A stretch of DNA of 64,000 bases from Aquabacterium lacunae (GTDB lineage: Bacteria > Pseudomonadota > Gammaproteobacteria > Burkholderiales > Burkholderiaceae_C): contig NZ_SIXI01000005.1 in NCBI RefSeq assembly GCF_004310865.1, forward strand, positions 62,001 to 126,000, read 5' to 3'. The notes under the pieces are model-generated. The model did not search any database. It had not been told where the DNA came from and worked only from the letters and a program-made list of their open reading frames with translations. The position numbers were made by a program, and so were the translations under genes. Below are positions 59,301 to 64,000 of this stretch, in pieces. Position 1 is the stretch's first letter; every line of letters begins with the position of its first letter.

Positions 59301-62300
59301 AGATCCGTTCGGCGGCGCTGGCACGCACAGCCACGGAGACCCCGCTGCCGTCGTACACCAACGTGAGCGGCCGCAAGGTCACGCTGAGCACGGGCACTGG
59401 CACTTCGGTGGGGCGTTACGTGCAGGACCTGGCGATCCCGCTGTACAACGCCGACGGCAGCAGCCGCAAGCTCAGTGCAGTGGAACTGCAGGCCTTGTTG
59501 CAGGCCACCTCGCCCAACGACCTCACGGTGGTCAAGGACGCCAATGGCAAGCCGATCTCGTTCGTGGCGCGTCAGAACCGTCCGGTGATCGTCTCGGCCA
59601 CCGAGGCACTGAAGGTCACGGCCGGCATCGACGCCATCGTCAGTGCACGCGGCCAGGCCAAGGTCGATTCGGTCACGGCCAACACCGGGCAGGTGCGCTT
59701 CACGGCGGAAGACGGCATCTTGCGTGTGGGTTCAGGCGCCACGTTCTCGTCGGGTTCGGGCGGCATGATCCTGAACGCGGGCCGAGGCAGCATCGGCACC
59801 TTCGACCCTGCGCAGGGCAACCGGGCTGTGCTGATCAGCAGCACACGCCCCAATGCAGACATCGTGCTGGAGCAGGTGCGTGCGGCCAACGGCGAGATCC
59901 GCATCGAGCGTGCTGACGCCGGCGATGTGCAGTTCGACGAAATCACGGCGGCACAGCGTGCCCACATTTCGGTGGCCGGTGGTGACCTGCTGGCGCGCGA
60001 CAGCGCCGTGGGCATCGTTGCCAGCGAGCTGATGGTCAAGCTGCCAGCCGGTCGATTCGGTGCTGTGGCGGACACGGGCAAGGCCGTGCTGCAGCTCAAC
60101 GCATCGGATGCCGATGGCACCCTGCCGGGGCTGTTCGGCTTCCAGGTGCGTGACGATGTGCGCGTGTCCCTGGCGCCCAACAAGGGCGTCTCCCTGGTGG
60201 GCTTCAATCAGGGCGGCGCCTCGGTGGCCAGTCAGGCCGCAGCGTTCTTGCTGGACGCGGGCACCACGCCGCTGACCACGGGCCCGCAAGTGCGTCTGGC
60301 CGGCGAGGTCATCACCACCCAGGATGCGGTGGTGCAGGGCGACAGCCGCTGGGTGGTGGCCAGTGGCCGACTGCAGAGCACCACGGGCCAGGTGCGCCTG
60401 GACGTGGGGCAGTACAGCAGCGCAGGAACCGCCGCGGCCGAGTTGCAGGCGGCCCAGGCCGTTCGCGTGCGGGCGTCGGAAGGCGACATCCAGATCGGTA
60501 ATGTGTCCGCGCAAGACATTGCACTCGATGCGCCCGTGGGCCGCATCGTGGCTGCACAAGCTGACACCAACCGCCTGACGGCCACCCGCCTGGTGGACCT
60601 CAACGGTGGCGGCGCTGGTCAGGGCATCGGCGAGTCGGTGGCCAAGCCGCTTACCGTGGCTGCGCCCACGGTGGCCGCCAGCTCCGCGGCTGGCAATGTG
60701 TACCTGCGCCTGCTGGGTGACCAGGTCACGGCGCAACGCCTGAGCGCGCCGGGTGGTGTGCTGGACGTGACCGCATCGAAGGACCTGCTGGTGCGCACCG
60801 ATGTGCTGGCCCGCAGCATCCAGCTGCAAGCCGCCGGGTTGCTGGACAGCACGGGCTACAGCGTCCGCTCGACCCTGGCCGAGGGCGACCTGTTCCTCAA
60901 GGCCGGGCGTGTGGTGGCGGACCGCGTGCTGCACGACAACGGCACGGTGCGTGTGGAGGGCACACAAGGCGTGAATGTCAGCGGCCTGCTGCAAGCAGGC
61001 ACCGAGGCCACCATCACGTCGACCAACGGCGATGTGTCCGTGACCGCGCTCCAGGCCGGTGGCAACGCCTCGCTGGTGGCCGGTGGCGCCTTGAGCGTGG
61101 GCAACGCCCAGACCGGCCAGAGCCTGTCGCTCAAGGGCGTGGGCCTGGTCAAGGGTGACACCCTGGCCGCAGGCACGACGCTGGACGTGCAATCGACCGA
61201 AGGCAACGTGGCCCTGGGCCAGAGCACCAGCGTGGGCAACACCACGGTGACTGCTTCCAAGAACGTCACGTTCAACGCGGTCGAGTCCACCGCAGGCTCG
61301 GCTTCGCTGCAAGCCGGTGTGGACCTGACGGGCACCACACTGAAGACGTCGCAAGACGCATCGGTCACGGCCGGTCGCGACCTCAGTCTGACCACGCTGC
61401 AAGCGGGCCGCAAGGCTGCGCTGGTGGCCGGTGGTGCCTTGACGGTGGGCAACGGCCAGTCTGGCCAGAGCCTGTCGCTCCAGGGCGTGGGCTTGGTCAA
61501 GGGTGACACCCTGTCCGCAGGCACGACCCTGGACGTGCAATCGACCGAAGGCAACGTGGCCCTGGGCCAGAGCACCAGCGTGGGCAACACCACGGTGACT
61601 GCGTCCAAGAACGTCACGTTCAACGCGGTGGAGTCCACCGCTGGCTCGGCCTCGCTGCAAGCCGGCGTGGACCTGACGGGCACCACGCTGAAGACGGCGC
61701 AAGACGCATCGGTCACGGCCGGTCGCGATCTCAGCCTGACCACGCTGCAAGCGGGCCGCAAGGCTGCACTGGTGGCCGGTGGCGCCTTGAGCGTGGGTAA
61801 CGGCCAGACGGGCCAGAGCCTGTCGCTCCAGGGCGTGGGTCTGGTCAAGGGTGACACCCTGGCCGCGGGCACGACGCTGGACATGCAATCGACCGAAGGC
61901 AACGTGGCCCTGGGCCAGAGCACCAGCGTGGGCAACACCACGGTGACTGCGTCCAAGAACGTCACGTTCAACGCGGTGGAGTCCACCGCTGGCTCGGCCT
62001 CGCTGCAAGCCGGCGTGGACCTGACGGGCACCACGCTGAAGACGGCGCAAGACGCATCGGTCACGGCCGGTCGCGACCTCAGCCTGACCACGCTGCAAGC
62101 GGGCGGCAAGGCTGCGCTGGTGGCCGGTGGCGCCTTGAGCGTGGGCAACGGCCAGACGGGCCAGAGCCTGTCGCTCCAGGGCGTGGGCCTGGTCAAGGGT
62201 GACACCTTGTCCGCAGGCACGACGCTGGATGTGCAATCGACCGAAGGCAATGTGGCCCTGGGCCAGAGCACCAGCGTGGGCAACACCACGGTGGTGGCGT

Positions 62301-63598
62301 CCAAGAACGTCACGTTCAACGCGGTCGAGTCCACCGCAGGCTCGGCTTCGCTGCAAGCCGGCGTGGACCTGACGGGCACCACGCTGAAGACGGCGCAAGA
62401 CGTGTCGGTCACAGCAGGTCGCAACCTGAGCCTGACCACGCTGCAAGCAGGTGGCAATGCCTCGCTGGCGGCTGGGGCCGATCTGTCGATCGAGGGTCTG
62501 CAGGTGGCGGGCCGGGTGGACGCCCAGGCCGGTGGTGACATGAACGGCAACACCTGGCAGGTGGGGCAGGGGCTGACCGCCAGCATGACCGATGGTCGAT
62601 TCGGTACCTTGACCGCCGACGACGGTGACATCGTGCTCGAGGCCCGGCGTGACCTCACCCTGGGTGTGGTCCGTGTCAACGGTGCCGACAACGGTCTGCG
62701 TGCCCGTGCGGGCCGCAACATCGCCGGCCAGGACATCCGTTCGGCTGGTTATGTGGACATGTTTGCTGGAGGTACCTTGTCGGTGGTCGAGCTGGAAGCC
62801 CCGCGTGTGCGTCTGGAAAGCATCGGCGCCATGACCCTCGACGTGCTGCGTGCCGACCGAGCCGAGCTGCTCAGCGCCACGGAGCTGCTGCTCAAGCAGG
62901 GTCGCATCGGCTCGGGCCTGTCGATGAGCTCGCCGCGCATGACAGCCACGGTTCAGCACACCCGTGATGATGCCCCGCTGGATTTCCGCATCGGCGGTTA
63001 CGGCAACAACCCGGTGATCGACCTGGCCACCATCACGCTGGACAGCGCCCAGCCCCTGCGGGTGCCCGAGTTCGACATCACCAACGGCACCTTCCGCTTC
63101 AACGTGCCCTCGTTCCGATTCGAGGGCATGAAGGTGGGTGAGGTGGTCAACGTGTACAGCCAGGGCCTGCGCACCCTCATCGACAACCTCACCCCGAGGT
63201 TGCCCATCGAAGGCATCGACCTGACCTTGTACGAGCCGACACGCCGCTTCATGCTGATGCAGCAACCCACGGGCATGTACACCACGGCTTACGCGGTGGC
63301 CGGTCGCGTGCTGCTGCCGGTGTTCATCGGCAACTACACCTTCGAGCGCGATCCGGTGAAGCTGAACGCCAGCGGTACCACGGTCATCACCGTCAACACC
63401 CTGTTGCCGACCTACCCGGCCGATCTGGGCTTCTCGAGGCAGGTTCAGCTGGCCGACAACCTGCGCGTGGACGATCGGTTTGATGTGGCCCTGGAGAAGG
63501 CCCTGAGCCAGCCCACGGCGGCCGGTCCAGCGGTGCAGACCGAAGAATCCGAAGAGGACGAGCCCCTGATCGAGGTGGTGAGCATGGCCAAGCCCTGA
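44345..63598 (+). CDS. Giant LktA-like filamentous adhesin / TpsA exoprotein (6417 aa)
   Basis: This single uninterrupted frame of 6417 codons has an extended signal peptide ending QSALAAD (about 1-62). The TPS domain (about 63-330) contains ISGNAAFNAFSRFDVAAGN and NGTLGGHLVFASPDGMVVGASG, closest to the leukotoxin LktA/filamentous haemagglutinin type. A very long beta-helix region (to about 3900) is made of imperfect modules with VxVxA(x)D, GxxSVxVN and TxAxIxxS patterns. Less repetitive segments follow at about 4097-4226 and 4433-4573, and a helix-rich insertion at about 4796-4996. Four 116-residue repeats occupy nt 61070-62461. The C-terminus is acidic (EESEEDEPLIEV). It should be secreted by TpsB and act at the surface in adhesion or biofilm formation. 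The start MTKPRQ has TGCC upstream and no clear Shine-Dalgarno. Confidence 0.9.
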   Translation: MTKPRQRRTLTVRAATRKAAMPQPIRRPAWGKVDAAGAVPKPLPMALAVASAMGLAQSALAADNTITVMQKGGANVTGTQVQVNGNRTNITTTTISGNAAFNAFSRFDVAAGNTVNLVVPTAVNTLVNLVSNPISINGTLNSVRNGTLGGHLVFASPDGMVVGASGVVNTARLSVFTPNRTDFDALTGAIGSATGDSLTAQLMRGEIGRNATGFIRVLGQINALDGVTLDAGGNVTVEAGAVIRAGSDARQAATLTAAVNASGSGLTLPALVKVGGDIEIVSEADVVVANTAQVSAAQRLDPVTADEAAQGAGRGGNVKLVGRTVTVAGSVDASGQRRGGTVQIGQRDTSRLAGQGEFELAKLADASFDESLEATETSTLNVDGSYSGPASAYQATRAKAVVTRSTTLASTGQVLADALTQGDGGRVDYVSETSNPPQPGEGTSIAGRTSARGTGAGGQGGSVGYEGLGATGWRASAVTDLSAGSGAALGTLTLGAYNIRIVDGAASAGVGCLTTCDITIGTIQSLMGTANLTLVASNPLGTSTLALAEGVNLDLRSQMGLGSEKVLRLQSQDITLQADSTIQTRGGRVILSGLGSLTSTIPLFEGTPIATQQQIVNPVSFNYLGGSFGGNVTMKSGSRIITRPVATGQDATTAATLQGKAGDVILRGENIDLQAGSGIYAQGDGVRQGGTVELSTYSAANHYLVVSNANSSLTLGGTVRAGTINATSMAYAAAAGTEEKFAMQALAFLGGVSAGVEIAKANATTTVKSTAVLQADGDLNLNAQTTTSALNKIKAINAGTLQSAVTLSAAYAETGGEAKTVIEGGSITAGGALNVLALNNATARSKVSSISLAGAPMNAAFSMVKTDNKATADVQGGTIKAAKVDIQALQVGDTYNAVAIKKISADGDSDGVSVAAAVSQTKFSSEAKLGANLIGVGDVNVLANTVTWQNYNKVAAKDGKLPAIVQKVLAKKGKTGLVAGNPVMQYVAGQVDAALKRQNTRGQFDLPFQASGTVAFVDSELNANAVIAPNVTIDSTGNVAVVGRTENHSTHNISQAGAKAKDDVGFALSAAVAVGLYEQNADTTIGQNVTIKAQNIGVLAETEQPLDVTWEDQFDIRNKPAKILKAITPPNFGLADYVLTSYASAKASQTVEGGAAITGSVNYTSFSNSARAWIAPKATLEAKAASDTPWTMSWKIPEPPPAFVDPLDNDNLVVPPAGQIEATKSLLCAFEANPQQCRQDATLPPDKVVMYGVFPADVPPPVLGITPATSVAFDRSLSVDATSETMAITLAGSAAGLIPQPGAKGENSAGASVNVLSTDHRVSALVDASATLKANATVSVQASADDTLVALTPSGGKAEDTGVSLLGAVILTDNKVRALVDSTAQLAARNVILDARQGLTAVNVAAALTSGGAVSVGVGLSLADVYTDTQARVGLGVGTSESWLRPAGVAVTPFAALAVADQGIRISDTLTVDAQTQAMIVSLGVMASDTSNDDPNTYEGPAKKPSAAAALKQKATDKISSTRTALAEKLKTVPKVGNTLDKTVRPKQKEPPKGSPSAFNLALTANAAVNNVEMVTKAGLDDVTVKARNPAADNVKVTVNALEQANIAAASGAGALSRGKDPAVTTKAGGSGALALNIVRNTTEASVRGSTIQDFSSMNVLADRRGENVTVGLGLAASSGSAQQDAQSLQAAVSASVTDVDSQLTSVVERSTLTGRQGAKPTDPATADLQVLARDSTTTGVGGGALSIGGSKGVGATVAVGLIKSDTTAAIRGSQVTQVNNVRVGAFDPTTMASAAVAVTVSSGQSSSAGVSIAGSAAVNFVNTTTVAEITDAPASGLKPKVRSSITADGDVSVVASDQVTTQAKTAFDAAYAAHAAGAPRGEADADVGEDRSDFGAGFLANKTSDGKSSISAQREVPEGETDSNNPAVTWDTARAGSLMIAVTGTGVGQGNGAGVGVSVSVSEKSHIARAYDADLTANKLDIAAKASTLAVDVAVGAAVSTDTSNFSGVGSAAATSNGNVTEARLGKSGTTTNVTLRSKADDALQVRAEDDTQNWTVAGNVAVNMQSGAAIGLALGVSESTARTEAIVERAKVVNTGGNRVTASSDSDFFTLAISGGYAAGVALNGSVTYDDIASVTKAEVRDGSDISGSSLSILAGDTSASGNESSRIFSLAGTGAKGGTAIGAGININIIRMSNQALMSDSTFSIGSGGILQRARSNAEIWAAAVSVGVGDNFAFNGASANSAIENVTLAESTGVNLDTDGNYTLAAEDDSASRTLSLGLAASTGGGAGGAAITVNHMGTQTRASLHGDTTDANAKVQARNVKVTADSDGTVGVLAVGIGGASTGAVGGSIGVNVMTNRIVAEIDQGAKVDADNNVLVRATDKGDISALAGGVAVSASSFSAALGASASANVIQNSTRASIGNDGEATTVVNARAQDRTDTLEVANGDLTEQVTYDGFTKAENYAAPTLTQATKNVTGVAVNASSVRHVKAMGLTVGLAASLGGGFAGNIGAQVAGGDTTARITNSRLNFNRQAIPGVDEADQVLHLGETGTAQNVDILAASHQYSANFAFAGSGSGIVAASGAVSVDVNVATTVAELRNSEVDAGGVVGVQASSTGGMAGSVASVAGAGGLAGAGTVEVGVSKGTTRAGVYDSEVHAAGVAVNARNLSGNKFVVGSGAIAGGYAGAGSVLVAVSEQTTTAEIDQSRTGSRAGQARRTVRAESKGIDHPADGQITVDAVNDVRNGNVVVALAGGSDVGVAGVIDVTVHNSTTQARVRDANLEASGRSGDTTRGVRVKAEDKGNILRAAGAAGISFGSAGASGAVSLMIGRSSAQATVTDSVVDAPVVTVEALNRKQLDNYAIGLGVGGGAGVGGTLSLVMLGTAPASQQQPAAFGAFTGNSKGGSSIDAASGATSGLNGVFSVDQSSPGKSGRSESALTSSELAQLQGASSTSTDMGSLLSSGRANEAKALVSNSVLRTDRANVVAQTETSIINAPGALGAAGAVGVGGSIGLTFVNNAVEAGLSRSLVMARDGGARPTVTVSAVADNLSRGSSHSVKDGSTQIDCGKDTTVCAVSVAGGAGGLVGFGAAVAHVGLNNQVSTHVDGDLTVGSLALTSEDNSKVDVFTLGASVGAVAVGASSATAVRDGAVTAQINPDRNGAGESFSAAGTAAGLRGARVQASELVSVTAHSGGVMRARAIGLAAGAAGATGAGTGLTDNISTTARIGNNALVSSASGNIALSARHDAALTADSLGVAVASWGALGVSASTAVINSQTTAEIDDGAQVLARTTSNPNTGTTDENQLSVEAVDTSSASSKAVAGTGALLVGANAAVADTTQKARTHTRLGDQVTLGSGLLSLSANSNVSGSSVATGISVGGLLSVGAAISRTHAQTDTTLAYGLGTRFEQVNGNEVVGARASLSAKGQSNLISRTLAGSGGIVSGAAASSAIDDTGRASVTLADGSGSATNAHATLAGHTVEVVADYMSSYGMHANAVNASVVGASGTEAIYTNNANGRKSGATIDVGRYGEVEALDGISLTAASHVQRVPGTESPTDGDAMYVATGAGGGLISGAAVIAKQTLNHEAATRIGDNASLVTSGDPYLRKGNIAVHARTTTDAAMHVKLNTGGAIQAPFTKSETFLNTQVTATLGQNVLVRSSGSVGLTTSVDHKVLSEAVTKTYGAIGIAGGRSVTELIANETVGIGSGSDVFAWDNVSIGSGMDAQGAAINLLGARSITDVYNYAIIPITPELDAEASAVDRANVTVSNGARVRSVRDVRIGSRRGLSDAKTVAAGHNPYSESTHEVINEPGKELVKYEHGLTVDGQVLAGVRSTVKVNVSNTNNLTYRVEDGSGDSQVSIDPLLAEGGMVTVGSINALGGNAPNRVFVKTTLNAKDYLLSLMNATSDNEEAERLGNLAALVNPNTLDTFVLPDLRAYGGSIKVDADTINGRGVLRASGGATIDIQNAGNNHLFINNLLIPDAESGGHVDFVRGQLRDKLALSVQEYATDRQPLINIRSNYVNPQGGKSGTIFFVPGRMLNGQTSQVSNLQGRLAVQTDYGDIAITSAVSAAEILQDAPQGAVSQGTPNTPFFTGGDPAYAWQAAVSRLSNPASSWFFNFGEIFPSQIALMAAREKFIELVGREPNSTEELSRVLASNGDPNQYDPKLGYSINNDQQVWSYVNNGVNFGQIAGKFGDDSPAAYLRWYKNRYLFTEHALLSPTASSTTLFAGDNANNPTVPTGINGGQLLQINASILDLNGKISSGVSGSNSVTVRNTPVIPVGEVKISVLDCLLDPTCVARNGLSDYRDPVTGMYRLDTMTNGVTSVKSGDRAVPIWFDTASRQLVTRSMTGGNGGRILLSGQIINSSRLDGTGRTNALIQLNSGAPQFDIQNLTGFNLSLGSINTGDLGKSELRITDKLRRDGQGRALTTWYVYDPAAGGRQGFTQYQAYGANLREGYANLSGNYLGQSNTLAYNPVDGARLNWTRSATIGRTVYNPVANSNAWWDWRATEWQYTSGWSNNGNYSVSVNPGDRDTTIRLSMDTTEWNRFSTGVGYSYNGPAERYFNLPTSIHAVQSVSVKADTPIPIRAAGASEGLINVLSLGGITLEGSLTNRTGRTDLTDRGTGIRQGTEVDPIIAARQLNISSTRDVGAAPDQSGLRKPVRIDMTTDAQGNPLGTLRAEVTNGSLFLDAVGPVRVERLSSQGTTWLHAAGSISTANGGPVFGQMVDLVSTNGSITGDNVNQGVNYRGGILSAKARGDIRIDNQGDVLRINEVASAEGEVALTSASGMRDAREEVSTEFRSEDEIQALWNDRLQMTDQAGALADAQKHTITPYQQRVRTDYDTWWALMDAGSVDASGQFTVGKVTNEWRTRTQQALNLAAAPTDQQVRDFIVDTWRTRARSAQGLDSNASLSAAEVQGYVSGLYASLSSRFDEAYGGQGWKQQGAFQSYNRDFAYDMAVSNQALRDQLVRGAYWGTDLLTNQIRSAALARTATETPLPSYTNVSGRKVTLSTGTGTSVGRYVQDLAIPLYNADGSSRKLSAVELQALLQATSPNDLTVVKDANGKPISFVARQNRPVIVSATEALKVTAGIDAIVSARGQAKVDSVTANTGQVRFTAEDGILRVGSGATFSSGSGGMILNAGRGSIGTFDPAQGNRAVLISSTRPNADIVLEQVRAANGEIRIERADAGDVQFDEITAAQRAHISVAGGDLLARDSAVGIVASELMVKLPAGRFGAVADTGKAVLQLNASDADGTLPGLFGFQVRDDVRVSLAPNKGVSLVGFNQGGASVASQAAAFLLDAGTTPLTTGPQVRLAGEVITTQDAVVQGDSRWVVASGRLQSTTGQVRLDVGQYSSAGTAAAELQAAQAVRVRASEGDIQIGNVSAQDIALDAPVGRIVAAQADTNRLTATRLVDLNGGGAGQGIGESVAKPLTVAAPTVAASSAAGNVYLRLLGDQVTAQRLSAPGGVLDVTASKDLLVRTDVLARSIQLQAAGLLDSTGYSVRSTLAEGDLFLKAGRVVADRVLHDNGTVRVEGTQGVNVSGLLQAGTEATITSTNGDVSVTALQAGGNASLVAGGALSVGNAQTGQSLSLKGVGLVKGDTLAAGTTLDVQSTEGNVALGQSTSVGNTTVTASKNVTFNAVESTAGSASLQAGVDLTGTTLKTSQDASVTAGRDLSLTTLQAGRKAALVAGGALTVGNGQSGQSLSLQGVGLVKGDTLSAGTTLDVQSTEGNVALGQSTSVGNTTVTASKNVTFNAVESTAGSASLQAGVDLTGTTLKTAQDASVTAGRDLSLTTLQAGRKAALVAGGALSVGNGQTGQSLSLQGVGLVKGDTLAAGTTLDMQSTEGNVALGQSTSVGNTTVTASKNVTFNAVESTAGSASLQAGVDLTGTTLKTAQDASVTAGRDLSLTTLQAGGKAALVAGGALSVGNGQTGQSLSLQGVGLVKGDTLSAGTTLDVQSTEGNVALGQSTSVGNTTVVASKNVTFNAVESTAGSASLQAGVDLTGTTLKTAQDVSVTAGRNLSLTTLQAGGNASLAAGADLSIEGLQVAGRVDAQAGGDMNGNTWQVGQGLTASMTDGRFGTLTADDGDIVLEARRDLTLGVVRVNGADNGLRARAGRNIAGQDIRSAGYVDMFAGGTLSVVELEAPRVRLESIGAMTLDVLRADRAELLSATELLLKQGRIGSGLSMSSPRMTATVQHTRDDAPLDFRIGGYGNNPVIDLATITLDSAQPLRVPEFDITNGTFRFNVPSFRFEGMKVGEVVNVYSQGLRTLIDNLTPRLPIEGIDLTLYEPTRRFMLMQQPTGMYTTAYAVAGRVLLPVFIGNYTFERDPVKLNASGTTVITVNTLLPTYPADLGFSRQVQLADNLRVDDRFDVALEKALSQPTAAGPAVQTEESEEDEPLIEVVSMAKP
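61070..62461 (+). repeat. Four tandem 348-bp repeats within tpsA
   Basis: Four in-frame copies of 348 bases (116 residues) begin at 61070, 61418, 61766 and 62114. Copies 2 to 4 start ALVAGGAL; copy 1 starts SLVAGGAL. They differ at only a few codons (for example TVGNGQSG against SVGNGQTG, LDVQST against LDMQST, TVTASK against TVVASK). Near-identity at DNA level indicates recent duplication or gene conversion and makes copy number liable to change. Confidence 0.95.
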
Positions 63599-63661
63599 TC
63601 CTCCTGTGGACTCAAGGCCGGCTGGCAGAAAATGAATCTGCCTTGGCCTGCAGCCACCATC

Positions 63662-63701
63662 CAATGCGCCCGCTTGTCACCACAATCGGGCGCATTGTTT
63701 T
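63662..63701 (+). terminator. Rho-independent terminator after tpsA
   Basis: A perfect 11-bp stem (CAATGCGCCCG / CGGGCGCATTG, 63662-63672 and 63687-63697) with a 14-base loop is followed by TTTTG. It lies 64 bases after the tpsA stop and ends the TPS operon. Confidence 0.85.
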
Positions 63702-63732
63702 GTGCACGCCAGGGTGGCGAGGAGGATCGGTC

Positions 63733-64000
63733 ATGCATCGAACGGCGTCGGAGCGTCTGGGCTGGCTGTTTGGGCTGGTGATGGCGGCTGGTTCTGCCCA
63801 AGCCCAGTCCAGCTACACCATGACCACCTTGAATGTGCCAAGCGGCCAATTGGGGGTCATGGCCACGGCCATGCAGGCCTCGGGCATGGTGGTGGGCTTT
63901 CAGCAGGTTCGCCAGGGCACGGTCTACGCGGCCCCCGGTGATTTCGGCACGCTTGTGGATTGCCCTTTCGGCTGCGCCGCCTACACCACGCAGGTGTTGT
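63733..64000 (+). CDS. Secreted protein, unknown function, cut by window edge
   Basis: The first 89 codons are present. The start is well supported by AGGAGG (63720-63725) seven bases before the ATG. A signal peptide (LGWLFGLVMAAGSAQAQ) is followed by SSYTMTTLNVPSGQLGVMAT and QASGMVVGFQQ. This repeat-like pattern is reminiscent of HAF-repeat extracellular proteins, but too little is visible for a firm call. One possible disulfide pair (DCPFGC) is near the cut. It lies after the tpsA terminator and so is a separate transcription unit. Confidence 0.65.
   Translation, partial: MHRTASERLGWLFGLVMAAGSAQAQSSYTMTTLNVPSGQLGVMATAMQASGMVVGFQQVRQGTVYAAPGDFGTLVDCPFGCAAYTTQVL

Noticed and set aside
61070-62461. 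Repeat block considered as CRISPR
   Set aside because: Units are 348 bases, in frame and coding, with no unique spacers and no cas genes.
45770-63664. Very long open frames on the minus strand opposite tpsA (for example 49379-54385, 59732-63664, 45770-48883)
   Set aside because: They mirror the strong GC codon bias of tpsA, have low-complexity His/Gly/Arg-rich products and no recognisable domain or ribosome site.

Overview
The window is high-GC, densely coded DNA from a betaproteobacterium, most likely a member of the Burkholderiales close to Comamonadaceae. This placement is inferred from gene content (DUF3567 protein, stand-alone N-terminal half of MetH, phoH-ybeY pair, LitR-type light cluster) and from the intergenic palindromes. 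No marker gene such as rRNA is present. No tRNA, rRNA, CRISPR array, prophage or insertion sequence was seen.

Layout. (1) 1-8791 is a divergent light and oxidative-stress cluster. litR (B12-dependent MerR photoreceptor), a DUF2256 protein and a photolyase-related protein run leftwards. A periplasmic glutathione peroxidase, an FAD oxidoreductase, DUF1365, cyclopropane-fatty-acid synthase and an MFS transporter run rightwards. A perfect 8-1-8 palindrome sits on the shared promoter. (2) 8792-14767 holds a non-coding stretch with a leftward terminator, a DUF3567 protein, two tandem EAL proteins (the second degenerate), the homocysteine-binding half of MetH and an outer-membrane barrel. (3) 14831-17493 runs leftwards with an unknown protein, ybeY and phoH. 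(4) 17671-21885 has a membrane histidine kinase and LuxR-type regulator whose genes continue into ruvA and an M14 peptidase. (5) 28720-21889 runs leftwards as a signalling block: a CheB-CheR-coiled-coil-PAS protein followed by two hybrid histidine kinases. (6) 28804-41642 is mixed housekeeping: a second glutathione peroxidase, a small double-glycine-leader peptide with a Cys-rich partner, an aromatic aminotransferase, two chemoreceptors, fadD, yaeQ, a lipase-like hydrolase, a hydroxypyruvate-isomerase-like enzyme, an AmpG-like transporter and an M48 protease. (7) 41825-63598 is a two-partner secretion locus: TpsB, a SapC-family protein and a 6417-residue LktA-like TpsA adhesin with four 116-residue tandem repeats. 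It ends in a clear terminator, followed by the start of a secreted protein cut by the window edge.

The most novel candidates are the two-gene peptide locus at 29332-30056 (a possible RiPP-type system with no recognised modifying enzyme), the SapC-family gene embedded between tpsB and tpsA, and the LitR operator architecture. Functions are inferred from motifs read by eye, and no database search was possible.
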